NCBI RefSeq assembly: GCF_030297135.1
Contig: NZ_AP028065.1
Span: forward strand, 434,001 to 498,000
Length of the DNA stretch: 64,000 nt
Origin: Pseudoalteromonas apostichopi
Lineage (GTDB): Bacteria > Pseudomonadota > Gammaproteobacteria > Enterobacterales > Alteromonadaceae
Direction: 5' to 3'
Position numbers and translations under genes: made by a program. A model generated the notes under the pieces. The model searched no databases. It was given only the letters and a program-made list of their open reading frames with translations, and was not told where the DNA came from. Shown piece after piece: positions 1 through 8,810 of this stretch; position 1 is the first letter of the stretch, and the number at the start of each line of letters is the position of its first letter.

Positions 1-2027
1 TTGGTACCCCTGTCGCCGATCAGTTTGACGATGTTTATTTCTCTAATGACGATGGCTTAGCCGAATCACATTATGTGTTCTATCAACAAAACCATATCCC
101 GCAACGATTACAAAATCATGACCGTAACCACTTTACGATTGCTGAAACAGGCTTTGGTACGGGGCTTAACTTTTTAAATACTTGGCAACACTTTGCTGCT
201 TACCTTGATAGGCAGCATGCAGAGCTAGAAGTTCAAAATCAACACGACCTTAGTGGTAAAAAAGCTGACAAAAAAAGTGTTAACCGCCTGCACTTTATCT
301 CTTTTGAAAAGTTTCCTATTAAGCGTGATGATCTCGCCCAAGCACTCAAAGCCTGGCCTAATTTAAATGAATATAGTGAGCAACTGATTGCTCAATACCC
401 TATTAATCTGGCAGGTTGTCATCGCCTTGAATTTGCAGGCGGCAAACTAATACTCGATCTTTATTTTGGTGACGTGCAAGACAGTATTGATACCATGAGC
501 TACCCAAGCGAAGGGGTTGTTGATGCGTGGTATTTAGATGGCTTTGCACCAAGTAAAAACCCAGATATGTGGCAGCAAAGCTTATTCAACAAGATGCGAG
601 CTATCTCAAGAGCAAACGCCACACTCGCCACTTTCACGGCCGCAGGCTTTGTAAGAAGAGGACTCATCGAAGCGGGCTTTAGCATGAGTAAAGCAAAAGG
701 CTATGGCAAAAAGCGCGAAATGCTGATTGGCGAGCTCACCGAACCTAATGAGCAACAATCAGGGCCTGCGTATTTTGCTCATCAGCAAAGTGAACTGAGT
801 AATGTAGCTGTTATCGGCGGCGGTATTGCCAGTAGCAGTGTACTGTATTCACTGGCAAAAAGAGGCCTAAAAGCCACGCTTTTTTGCCAAGATGAAGCGC
901 TTGCCATGGGCGCTTCACATAATGTGCAAGGAGCTGTTTATCCGCATCTACAAGCGAAGAATTCACCGCACAGTGAAATGTTTGCCCATAGCTTTTTATA
1001 TGCGATGCGTCTTTACCAGCAATTACTTGATGATGGTTTTGACTACCCTCACCAGTGGTGTGGTGTATTGCAACATGCAGTTAAACAAGGTCTAGCAGAT
1101 AAACATCAAAACCTTGCCGATAAAGCGCTTTGGCCAGCTGAATTAATGCGTAATGTAAGCGCTGAAGAAGGTGACGAAATTGCCGGCGTGGATACGGGTT
1201 ATTCAGGTGTATTCTTTGCAAAAGGCGGCTGGGTAAATCCACCAGCTCTGGTTAAAGCACTATTTAATGCCGCAAATTCTTTAAGTGCGACTACCAATAA
1301 TAAAATGGACAGTCACTTTAATTGCCATATTGAAAAGTTAGAAAAAACCGCTGATGGCTGGTTATTACACTCTAAAGAGCAAACATTCGGACCATTTAGC
1401 GATGTAATTAACTGTGCTGGTGAACACAGCGATCAGTTCAGTCAAACTCGCGCTCTGCCCGTTGTGGGTGTGCGCGGCCAAGTCTCGCATGTGCAAGCAA
1501 GCGAGCAGTCAAAACGCCTAAAGACCGTGCTTTGCCATAAGGGCTATTTTACCCCTGAATATCAGGGTCATCATTGTATGGGCGCGACCTTTGAAAAAAA
1601 CTCAAAAAGCCGTGAAGTTAAAGAGCAAGACAACCACACCAATCGCGAACAACTATTAAGTTTTTACACAGACAGCGAGTTTGCAACGACCTTAGGTGAG
1701 ATAACAGCGGCAAAAGCAGCAGTAAGATGCACCTTCATCGACCATCTACCCATGGCTGGTGAGTGGGCTGAACAAAGTGATTATGTAAGCGCGTTTGCTA
1801 ATCTTCGCTTAGGTAAGCGATATCAGTACCAAACTTTAACGAAACCTCTGCAAGGCTTGCATGTACTCACTGGCTTTGGTGCAAGAGGCCTGTGCAGTGC
1901 CCCTTTATGTGCAGAGCATTTAATTGCTTGTTTAAGCAATGAACCAAGACCATTTAGCGAACGCGTGAGTCAAGCTATTCACCCCGCCCGCTTTATTGTA
2001 CGCGACCTAATTCGTAATAAAATTTAA
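1..2027 (+). CDS. mnmC: tRNA U34 5-methylaminomethyl-2-thiouridine synthesis bifunctional protein MnmC, 5' partial
   Basis: The protein finishes the mnm5s2U34 modification of the tRNA wobble base in the cytoplasm. An N-terminal FAD-dependent oxidoreductase/methyltransferase fusion is known for the family: the methyltransferase part comes first and the FAD part second. The reading frame is open from base 3 and begins GTPVADQFDDVYFSNDDGLA, which matches about residue 17 of E. coli MnmC, so only some 16 residues lie outside the window. The SAM motif ETGFGTGLNFL, the YLDGFAPSKNPDMW block of the methyltransferase, and the FAD dinucleotide motif VIGGGIASSS of the oxidoreductase are all present. The C-terminus ends normally, and the stop codon lies inside a strong terminator hairpin. 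A GTG at 75 is internal, not the start. Confidence 0.95.
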   Translation, partial: GTPVADQFDDVYFSNDDGLAESHYVFYQQNHIPQRLQNHDRNHFTIAETGFGTGLNFLNTWQHFAAYLDRQHAELEVQNQHDLSGKKADKKSVNRLHFISFEKFPIKRDDLAQALKAWPNLNEYSEQLIAQYPINLAGCHRLEFAGGKLILDLYFGDVQDSIDTMSYPSEGVVDAWYLDGFAPSKNPDMWQQSLFNKMRAISRANATLATFTAAGFVRRGLIEAGFSMSKAKGYGKKREMLIGELTEPNEQQSGPAYFAHQQSELSNVAVIGGGIASSSVLYSLAKRGLKATLFCQDEALAMGASHNVQGAVYPHLQAKNSPHSEMFAHSFLYAMRLYQQLLDDGFDYPHQWCGVLQHAVKQGLADKHQNLADKALWPAELMRNVSAEEGDEIAGVDTGYSGVFFAKGGWVNPPALVKALFNAANSLSATTNNKMDSHFNCHIEKLEKTADGWLLHSKEQTFGPFSDVINCAGEHSDQFSQTRALPVVGVRGQVSHVQASEQSKRLKTVLCHKGYFTPEYQGHHCMGATFEKNSKSREVKEQDNHTNREQLLSFYTDSEFATTLGEITAAKAAVRCTFIDHLPMAGEWAEQSDYVSAFANLRLGKRYQYQTLTKPLQGLHVLTGFGARGLCSAPLCAEHLIACLSNEPRPFSERVSQAIHPARFIVRDLIRNKI

Positions 2028-2050
2028 AGGGGCTAAAAAGCCCCTTTAAA
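2023..2050. terminator. Bidirectional intrinsic terminator between mnmC and the OmpA-family gene
   Basis: A perfect 12-bp stem (TTTAAAGGGGCT / AGCCCCTTTAAA) with an AAAA loop. It overlaps the mnmC stop codon and abuts the stop of the convergent gene. The A/T outer part of the stem gives T-rich tails on both strands. Confidence 0.85.
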
Positions 2051-3508
2051 TTAATTACCTAATCGCTCAACTAGCTCTACGCGCCGGTTTAGCTGACGAC
2101 CCAAATCATTTTTATTATTGGCAGCTGGCGCATAAGGGCCTACACCATAACCAATTAAACGCGACTCTTTAATGCCGTATTGACTCACGAGCGCTTTAAC
2201 AACCGCTTTAGCTCGCTTAGATGACAACCCTAAATTATATTCTGGGCTCCCTTTATCATCAGTATGACCAACAACGTACAAATTTAAACTGTTATTTTTA
2301 TTTAAAACATCCGCAATCACTTTTAATGACTCTGCTGACTCTGGCTTAATGTCTGATTTATCATGATCAAAGTAAATACCATAAATGGCTGCTTTACCTT
2401 TTTGTTCTAGCTGCTTTAACACCTGGTCCGGATTGGTTTTAACTAAATCTCCTTGTAAAGGCTCTGTTCGAATTATAACAAGCTGCACTCGCGTAGTGCC
2501 TTGGTAATTACCCACAAAAAATGCAACATAGGTTGTTTGATTTTCTGTGGTGCTTTTCATTAACTGATAGCGCGGCTGACGATAATAGTTATAAACTTGT
2601 TTTACCGACAAGTGATCACCAAGTGCTTGTATTGCCTTACGGTCGTCACCACATGCTTGACGTTCGCAACTAAATACCGTTTCAAAGCCTTCTTTTGTTA
2701 AGGCAGACACATAGTTATGAAAAACCTTAAGGGTTGATACTTTTCTAATTTCATAAGTAATACGAGTGATATCGCCTGTCACATCTTCAGCAGGTAGCGC
2801 TTTGTTTTTACGTTTAAATATTCCTGTTGGTAGTGAAAATTCTTCGTAATCAATTTGCTCGTAGTCTTCAATAAAACTACCAGGATAACGGCTAAGTAAT
2901 GGATGATCGCTTGAGCCTCTAATATCGTCTTTAGGTGCTTTGGTAACGGGGTTTGATTGCTGTTTTGCAAAAGCAGCTGTATTGGCTTTTATCAGACCTG
3001 TTTCAAGCTTTTTAATCGCAATTGAGCTACTCATAACACGCGTTTTACTGTTGTACTGGCCAACAAATAACGACACAGCAAACTCAGGCTTTTCACCTTT
3101 AGTGGCAAGTAGATAATATGGCTTACGATGATAATTATAGAGCTGAAAGTAACCGACTTCCACTGCAAAATCACTGCTGTCACCGCAAGCGTCTAGCTGA
3201 CAAGAATAAACAATATTAAAACCATCGGTGAGTAAAGCGTGTTTATAGTTTTCAAATACTTTGAGAGTGGCAACATTGTTTATTTCGTACAATGTGTGGT
3301 TTACATCGCCAATAAAGTCTTTGTAACTAAATCGCTCTGATGACTTTTTACTGCCATCAAACTGACTCAGTAATTGTGTCTGTTCGCCACTGAGTTTAAC
3401 CGACTTTTCAACGTTACTATTTGGATAAGGTGATAGCCATTGATTAGCAGATACCGCATTGCAAAATGCTAATGTTACCACCACCAAAAGATTAAAATAT
3501 ATTTTCAC
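2051..3508 (-). CDS. OmpA-family outer-membrane/periplasmic protein with a duplicated N-terminal domain
   Basis: About 485 residues. The start is taken as the GTG at 3508, because AAAGGA lies 6-7 bases upstream and the protein then opens with a clean signal peptide ending near CNAVSA; the longer ATG start would bury that peptide. The C-terminal 120 residues are an OmpA peptidoglycan-binding domain (IYFDHDKSDIKPE, VVGHTDDKGS, LSSKRAKAV, NRRVELVE). The part before it consists of two similar halves, each beginning L-S-x-YP, with T-LKVF-NY in the middle and a C-x4-CGD motif (CQLDACGD and CERQACGD), then YNY-R-P-Y and FVG-Y--TRV. The halves look like a tandem duplication of a domain resembling those annotated DUF4892, which I cannot confirm. 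Expected to tether the envelope to peptidoglycan. Confidence 0.8.
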   Translation of the reverse strand: MKIYFNLLVVVTLAFCNAVSANQWLSPYPNSNVEKSVKLSGEQTQLLSQFDGSKKSSERFSYKDFIGDVNHTLYEINNVATLKVFENYKHALLTDGFNIVYSCQLDACGDSSDFAVEVGYFQLYNYHRKPYYLLATKGEKPEFAVSLFVGQYNSKTRVMSSSIAIKKLETGLIKANTAAFAKQQSNPVTKAPKDDIRGSSDHPLLSRYPGSFIEDYEQIDYEEFSLPTGIFKRKNKALPAEDVTGDITRITYEIRKVSTLKVFHNYVSALTKEGFETVFSCERQACGDDRKAIQALGDHLSVKQVYNYYRQPRYQLMKSTTENQTTYVAFFVGNYQGTTRVQLVIIRTEPLQGDLVKTNPDQVLKQLEQKGKAAIYGIYFDHDKSDIKPESAESLKVIADVLNKNNSLNLYVVGHTDDKGSPEYNLGLSSKRAKAVVKALVSQYGIKESRLIGYGVGPYAPAANNKNDLGRQLNRRVELVERLGN

Positions 3509-3650
3509 TTTAAGTCCTTTTAATTGATTTTGTACCCAATTAAATACTATGCCAAATAATACTTTTTTATTCAAAGTTTGCTTGTACCCCTTTAAAAATA
3601 AATTCACACCCCAAGGTCTTTACTTACAAAGCAATTAGAAGGAGTTTGAT

Positions 3651-4286
3651 ATGAAGACCTTAATCATTGGTGCAACGGGTCAAATAGGTAAAATGACCAC
3701 CGAAAAAATGCTGGCAAGTGGTCATGACGTGGTGGCTTTGGTTCGAGATAAAAGCAAGCTGAGCACGCTTGAAAGTAGTCATTTAACGATTGTCGAGCAA
3801 GACCTCGAAAACGATTTTAGTCGCGCCTTCGAAGGCGTTGAACAAGTTATTTTTAGTGCTGGCTCTGGTGGGTCAACGGGTGCAGATAAAACCTTACTGA
3901 TTGATTTATGGGCTGCAGTAAAAGCGATTAATTATGCGGTCGATGCCAAAGTTAAGCACTTTATTATAGTCAGTTCAATTGGCGCTGACGCCCCAGATAA
4001 TATCGAAAGCAGTATAAAACCGTATTTAGTTGCAAAACACATGGCTGATCAACATTTGATCAATAGCGAATTAAACTACAGCATAGTCAGACCCGGCACA
4101 CTGAAAAATGATGCAGCAACGGGATTATTGACAACTACGCGACCTGCAACCCGCCAAGATGCGGTGATCAACCGTGAAGATGTAGCAGATACCCTGCTAT
4201 ACCTTGCTGAACATACACCGAAAAAACCACAAGTGTTTGAATTATTTAATGGTGATAAGTCAATCGACAGTCTACTGAACGATTGA
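3651..4286 (+). CDS. NAD(P)-binding SDR-family oxidoreductase (atypical SDR, NmrA-like)
   Basis: 211 residues, the usual length of small atypical short-chain dehydrogenases. The nucleotide-binding motif GATGQIG is at residues 7-13, VSSIGA at 107-112, and a YxxxK-type pair (YLVAK) at 125-129. AAGGAG lies 6 bases before the ATG. Probable cytoplasmic NAD(P)H-dependent sugar epimerase/reductase or redox sensor; the substrate is unknown. It is transcribed alone, and its TGA is followed immediately by the terminal repeat of a MITE-like element. Confidence 0.82.
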   Translation: MKTLIIGATGQIGKMTTEKMLASGHDVVALVRDKSKLSTLESSHLTIVEQDLENDFSRAFEGVEQVIFSAGSGGSTGADKTLLIDLWAAVKAINYAVDAKVKHFIIVSSIGADAPDNIESSIKPYLVAKHMADQHLINSELNYSIVRPGTLKNDAATGLLTTTRPATRQDAVINREDVADTLLYLAEHTPKKPQVFELFNGDKSIDSLLND

Positions 4287-4445
4287 TACCAATTTGCTTA
4301 ATTAAGTGGTCTATTTTGAGGCAAGAAAACCTTGTTGATAGCAAGGCAAAAATTTCGTTATTTAGTTGTTTAAATCAGAAATTTTTAACGCAGATAGCGA
4401 CAGGTTTAATCCCTCAAAATGATTAAGTATTATTGCGGATTGGTA
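4287..4445. repeat. MITE-like palindromic repeat element, full-length copy
   Basis: A 159-bp element bounded by TACCAAT at 4287 and ATTGGTA ending at 4445. The outer 35 bases of each end are imperfect inverted repeats (TACCAATTTGC..AATTAAGTG..TATTTTGAGG against TACCAATCCGC..AATACTTAATCATTTTGAGG). The middle contains a second perfect 9-bp inverted repeat (AAAAATTTC 4348-4356 / GAAATTTTT 4378-4386), so the whole folds as one long hairpin. It has no coding potential. TGA occurs on both flanks (4284-4286 and 4446-4448), possibly a target-site duplication. A related relic lies at 60852-60945. Confidence 0.75.
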
Positions 4446-4531
4446 TGAATACGTATGCATAAGAAATAAGATTGAGAAAGCGCGTAAAGCACTTTAGTTT
4501 ATTGTTTACATAATAATAACAAAGGTGCTTT

Positions 4532-5368
4532 ATGCGTCATTTTGCTTTTCTTTTTTGCTTTGCTTTTACATCGGCTTGTTATGCCGCACCGGTAAAAGTA
4601 CAGAGCTACAGTGGCGATACCTCCCTTCCCCACAAATTATTGATCAGCGCCATTGAACGGGCTGGCTTAGATTATGTTCACCCTTACGAAACCAATAAAG
4701 ATATCTCTAACGCGCGTATCCTAAACGATGTAAAAAACAACCAGCTTGATGTGATGTGGAGCATGACATCAACTCAGTTAGAGCAAGATTATCAGGCCGT
4801 TTATATTCCTTTGTTTCGTGGCTTACTTGGCATGCGAGTAGCAATTGTAAAAGCTCAAAACCGCGAGCTGTTTAGCTCGGTAAATAGCTTGCAAGATTTA
4901 AAACGCTTCACCGCTGGGCAAGGTAAAACTTGGCCAGATACTAAAATATTAAAAGCGAACCAATTGCCCGTTGTTACCACATTAAAATACCCTAACTTAT
5001 TCCCTATGCTTGAAGGCGAGCGTTTTGATTACTTCCCACGTGGTGTGAATGAGCCTTGGGATGAAATTGCCAACCACTCAGAACTTAACCTTACGGTTGA
5101 ACCAAACTTGGTAATTAAATACACCGCCCCTCTTTACTTTTTCGTCAACAAAAACAATCACACACTACACAAGCAATTAAATGATGCCCTAAAAGAGATG
5201 ATTGAAGATGGCACATTTAACGCGATGTTTTTGGCAGACAGCCAAGTACAAATGGTTTTATCAAAAGCCAACTTAAGCTCGCGTCGCGTTATTGAGCTAG
5301 ATAACCCAACGTTATCGTCGAACACACCCAATAAAAATAGCCCTTTGTGGTTTAACCCATTTCAATGA
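4532..5368 (+). CDS. Periplasmic solute-binding protein (family 3-like), probable sensor partner of the next MCP
   Basis: 278 residues with a signal peptide of about 18-19 residues ending CYA-A. The remainder reads like a two-lobe amino-acid-type binding protein: an early strand, LLISAIERAGLDY, then LDVMWSMTS, FRGLLGMRVAIVK, LQDLKRFTAGQGKTWPDTKIL and a C-terminal LKEMIEDGTFNAMF helix typical of SBP family 3. No permease or ATPase genes are near. The chemoreceptor gene begins 7 bases after the stop, so the two are almost certainly co-transcribed, which suggests ligand presentation for signalling rather than transport. An AAAGGTG sequence precedes the ATG. Confidence 0.75.
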   Translation: MRHFAFLFCFAFTSACYAAPVKVQSYSGDTSLPHKLLISAIERAGLDYVHPYETNKDISNARILNDVKNNQLDVMWSMTSTQLEQDYQAVYIPLFRGLLGMRVAIVKAQNRELFSSVNSLQDLKRFTAGQGKTWPDTKILKANQLPVVTTLKYPNLFPMLEGERFDYFPRGVNEPWDEIANHSELNLTVEPNLVIKYTAPLYFFVNKNNHTLHKQLNDALKEMIEDGTFNAMFLADSQVQMVLSKANLSSRRVIELDNPTLSSNTPNKNSPLWFNPFQ

Positions 5369-5375
5369 GCGCACA

Positions 5376-6854
5376 ATGAAATCATTAAAATATAAAATGA
5401 CCTTGGCACTGTCTTTGTGCCTTTTACTTAGCGTGATCTTCGTGATCAGCGCAAACTACCTACTTGCAAAATCGAATCAAACACAACAATGGCAAGAAGA
5501 CATCACTGCCCTTAATGAGCAAATGCAGGTTATTTTAGCTGAACCGGTATTCTCTTATGACGAGCCGTTAATCAATCAGATTATTAAAGCCTTTTCGCAA
5601 AACAAACATGTACATAGCATTTCTGTGACAGATCATCGTAATAAGCCACTTGCCGCTATCACTAAGCAAAGCAATAACGCATCAGTTAGCAAAACTATTG
5701 ATTTACACTATTTAGATAATTTAATTGGCCATATAAAAATTGGTTACTCACAACAAGCACTGCATAGCACCATTGCTGAGTCGACACGCACCATGTTTAT
5801 TACCTTACTGGTCTCTTTTATCGCCTTGGGTGCGGTGATTATTTATATCGTGCGACTGTTAGTGATAAAACCTATCGATAGCGTAAACAGCCTTGTTGAT
5901 GAAATTGTCAAAGGTGAAGGCGACCTTACAAAACGCATTAGCTATCAATCTAGTGATGAAATTGGCTATTTAGTTGATGGTTTCAATCGATTTATAGCGC
6001 AGGTGCAAGAAATCATCACTGAGTTAGGCAGCACAGCCAGCGAGCTTGAAATGATTGCCAGCACAGTAAACGAAGCCTCAGTGCGCTCTAAAAACGAAGC
6101 CGAGCTTGAATATAACCGCACAGATTCTGCAACCAATGCGCTTAGTCAGTTAAGTGAGGCAACCAAAGAAATTGCGCAAGGGGCTAATCAAACCGCGCAG
6201 CAAACAACCGACGTTCATCGCTTATGCCAACAAGGCGAACAAAACATGAATGCCAATGGCAACATGGTTGACGAATTAGCTGCACAGCTCGACCATACAT
6301 CAAACGTAGTTAAACAGCTAAACGCCAGCAGTAATGAAATTAGCCAAGTGCTCGATGTTATAAAAAGTATTGCTGAGCAAACCAATTTACTGGCTCTAAA
6401 TGCTGCTATTGAAGCGGCTCGTGCTGGTGAATCTGGTCGTGGTTTTGCCGTGGTGGCCGATGAAGTAAGAGCGCTTGCTAGTAAAACCTATGATTCAACG
6501 TCTGAGATTGAGTCGATTATTATATCGCTACACAATAATACCTCTGACTGCGTAACAGCAACAGAGCAAAGTAAGTCACTCAGCGATAAAGTGAGTCAAG
6601 CGAATCAAAAAAGCCAAGCGGTATTTAAAGATATTGCTAAACAAATCAATACCATTAATCAAATGAACGAGAGCGTTGCAGCAAGTTCTGAAGAGCAAAC
6701 CAGTGTTACCGCTGATATCTTAAATACTATGCAGCTTATTAACCAAGGCGCTAAGAGCCTATCGCAAGAAGCTCAGCACCTTGATAACACCATAGGCCAA
6801 CTCAATGAATTAGAACATGGCATCGTTGCTAAACTGGGTTTGTTTAAATATTAA
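5376..6854 (+). CDS. Methyl-accepting chemotaxis protein
   Basis: 492-residue inner-membrane chemoreceptor that would control CheA kinase activity. TM1 lies at about residues 8-30, followed by a short periplasmic sensor of about 110 residues, TM2 at about 140-162, a HAMP segment (IDSVNSLVDEIVKGEGDLTKRI..DEIGYLVDGFNRF) and the cytoplasmic coiled coil with the hairpin-tip motif NLLALNAAIEAARAGESGRG, then FAVVADEVRALA. No C-terminal CheR-binding pentapeptide is seen. It is coupled to the upstream binding protein, which may supply the ligand. The 3' end overlaps the convergent TauE gene by 11 bases. Confidence 0.92.
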   Translation: MKSLKYKMTLALSLCLLLSVIFVISANYLLAKSNQTQQWQEDITALNEQMQVILAEPVFSYDEPLINQIIKAFSQNKHVHSISVTDHRNKPLAAITKQSNNASVSKTIDLHYLDNLIGHIKIGYSQQALHSTIAESTRTMFITLLVSFIALGAVIIYIVRLLVIKPIDSVNSLVDEIVKGEGDLTKRISYQSSDEIGYLVDGFNRFIAQVQEIITELGSTASELEMIASTVNEASVRSKNEAELEYNRTDSATNALSQLSEATKEIAQGANQTAQQTTDVHRLCQQGEQNMNANGNMVDELAAQLDHTSNVVKQLNASSNEISQVLDVIKSIAEQTNLLALNAAIEAARAGESGRGFAVVADEVRALASKTYDSTSEIESIIISLHNNTSDCVTATEQSKSLSDKVSQANQKSQAVFKDIAKQINTINQMNESVAASSEEQTSVTADILNTMQLINQGAKSLSQEAQHLDNTIGQLNELEHGIVAKLGLFKY

Positions 6855-7617
6855 AAGCCATGATCCCCTGCCACGCGAGTTGCAGGGAAAGCACTGTTAA
6901 CACTAAACGAAAAATCTTTTTAAATTTGTCTGACGAAATGCGGTGCAATAACTTAAGGCCAAGCCAAGTGCCTAATGCACCGCTCATTATCATGAGCATA
7001 ACCAAAGGCAACCACTGCCAAAATGCAAACCCCACAGCCCCATATAAAATCGCTTTTAAGGTATGTTGCACTGTCATACAGCTTGAAAATGTGGCGGTAA
7101 ATTTAAGCTTATTATAATTATTTACATATAAGCAGCTGCCAACCAAAGGCCCACTTGCTCCTACAAACATCGAGATAAACGTGGTCCAAAGCCCTGCAAG
7201 AACGCGCCATAACTTTGAGGTTTCTCTGAGCTTTGGCGTCACACCCCACAGTAAATAAAGCACAAAGGCAGCGACCACTATTTTCATTAATTCAAGCGGT
7301 ATTGATGTGACAATCGTTGAGGCAACCAACGCCCCGATGACTCCCCCTAAAGAGAAGTACACAAACATCGACGTATCAATATGTTTAAACGTGAATAAAA
7401 AGCGATTTGCGTTCGAGCCTAATTGCACTAAACCATGCACAGGAATAACCAAACTCATAGGTAGTATTGATGCCATGATCACCAGCAGCATTAACCCACC
7501 ACCTGCACCAAAAGCCGCTGAAATCATTGAAGTAAAGCCCGCAACTACAATGAGCATTATTGTGCTGATCGGACTTAATAAATCTCCACCCAAAAACTGC
7601 CAACTGATCAAATCCAT
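6844..7617 (-). CDS. TauE/SafE (sulfite exporter) family membrane permease
   Basis: 257 residues and about eight hydrophobic segments. The opening helix carries the family pattern GFTSMISAAFGAGGGLMLLVIM, and the second repeat has VGASGPLVGSCLY, in keeping with the internal duplication of TauE/SafE carriers. The family exports small sulfur- or carbon-containing anions across the inner membrane; the substrate here cannot be read. The gene stands alone, convergent with the MCP (11-base overlap), and no sulfur metabolism genes are near. Confidence 0.85.
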   Translation of the reverse strand: MDLISWQFLGGDLLSPISTIMLIVVAGFTSMISAAFGAGGGLMLLVIMASILPMSLVIPVHGLVQLGSNANRFLFTFKHIDTSMFVYFSLGGVIGALVASTIVTSIPLELMKIVVAAFVLYLLWGVTPKLRETSKLWRVLAGLWTTFISMFVGASGPLVGSCLYVNNYNKLKFTATFSSCMTVQHTLKAILYGAVGFAFWQWLPLVMLMIMSGALGTWLGLKLLHRISSDKFKKIFRLVLTVLSLQLAWQGIMAFNI

Positions 7618-7821
7618 TGTTCTGCTTTAAATAATGTGTTTAACCTAAAGCTACCATGACTAATCACTATTAGCGACAAATTGGAAAACCCTTTCGACTA
7701 AAAGACCATATCAACCAAAAGAGAAGTGCCCCTAAATTCACGACTGGTCAGACTTGTTGTTTATTTTGTCAAGGCGATGGTATATAACTATGCCCACGAC
7801 ACAATAAAATAAAGGCGTAGC

Positions 7822-8538
7822 ATGACACTGATGAATGTAAGTACACAAGGATCTGTTGCTATTTTAACGATGACAACAGCTGAAAATCGCCACAACCCTG
7901 CTTTTGCAGAGGCTTTTTTAACTAGCCTTGACGAAATCGAAAGTAACCCTGAGCACAAAGCACTAGTGATCACTTCAAGCAGCGAAAAATCATGGAGTTT
8001 GGGCATAGATACTGATTGGCTTATGCCCGCATTAAAAACACAAAAATTTGCAGAAGTAAGTGGCTTTATGTATTCAATGGATGCTGTATTTAAACGCTTA
8101 TTACTCTTCCCAATGCCAGTTATTGCAGCGATCAATGGCCACGCTTTTGGTAACGGCGCAATTTTATCGTGCGCTTGTGATTTTAGATTTATGCAAAGCG
8201 ATCGTGGTTTTTTCTGCTTCCCCGAAGTTGACTTATCAATCCCGTTTTTACCGGGCATGCTCGCCTTTATTAAAAAAGCCATTCCAGACTATCGCTTTAA
8301 CGAGATGATGCTAACAGGGCGCCGCGTTACCGCAGGCGAACTTGCCACTGATCATGTAATCGAACAAGCCTGCCCAGACAACGAAACTTTATTTAATACC
8401 GCCCTCGAATTTGCCAGCCAGTTCGATAAAAAACGTGCTATTTTCGCAGAGCACAAAAAGCGCCTACACAAACATATTATCGACACCATTGATATAGAAA
8501 ACAAACCGATTATTGATGCTGTTCAGTTGGTTGTTTAG
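7822..8538 (+). CDS. Enoyl-CoA hydratase/isomerase (crotonase) family protein
   Basis: 238 residues, slightly short for the superfamily (about 255-270). Crotonase-fold landmarks are present: LVITSSSEKSWSLGIDTDW for the first oxyanion-hole strand, AAINGHAFGNGAILSCACDFRFM for the second, and FPEVDLSIPFLPG. The cytoplasmic enzyme would hydrate or isomerise an acyl-CoA, probably in fatty acid metabolism; it most resembles delta3,delta2-enoyl-CoA isomerase-type members. AAGGCG precedes the ATG. A hairpin at 8563-8587 follows. Confidence 0.83.
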   Translation: MTLMNVSTQGSVAILTMTTAENRHNPAFAEAFLTSLDEIESNPEHKALVITSSSEKSWSLGIDTDWLMPALKTQKFAEVSGFMYSMDAVFKRLLLFPMPVIAAINGHAFGNGAILSCACDFRFMQSDRGFFCFPEVDLSIPFLPGMLAFIKKAIPDYRFNEMMLTGRRVTAGELATDHVIEQACPDNETLFNTALEFASQFDKKRAIFAEHKKRLHKHIIDTIDIENKPIIDAVQLVV

Positions 8539-8562
8539 AAAACAATCGCTGTAACTGGACAA

Positions 8563-8587
8563 AGGTGTCTTCGAGTTGAAGGCACCT
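8563..8587 (+). terminator. Hairpin after the crotonase gene, weak terminator
   Basis: A 10-bp stem AGGTGTCTTC / GAAGGCACCT with one G-U pair and a GAGTT loop, but it is followed by AAAACC, not a T run. It lies 24 bases after the stop codon and marks the left edge of the A/T-rich islet. Confidence 0.4.
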
Positions 8588-8810
8588 AAAACCAAATCAT
8601 TAAAAATAAAATAAAAAACAACCCAATTAACCCAGATAAAACTCAAAAGCGGTTTTAACAAACCTAATAAAAAGAAACTAGAATTTTTTATAGAAAGCTC
8701 CAACCCCACCATAAATATTACTTATTTTTATAATAAAACACCCAAAAAACTTGATTAAAAAACAAACGATGACAACTTTTATATTTACCAATATAAAAGG
8801 AGTTATAATC

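Noticed and set aside
7788..8282. 164-codon minus-strand ORF opposite the crotonase gene
   Set aside because: The sense strand has clear crotonase motifs; the antisense frame is open by codon bias only.
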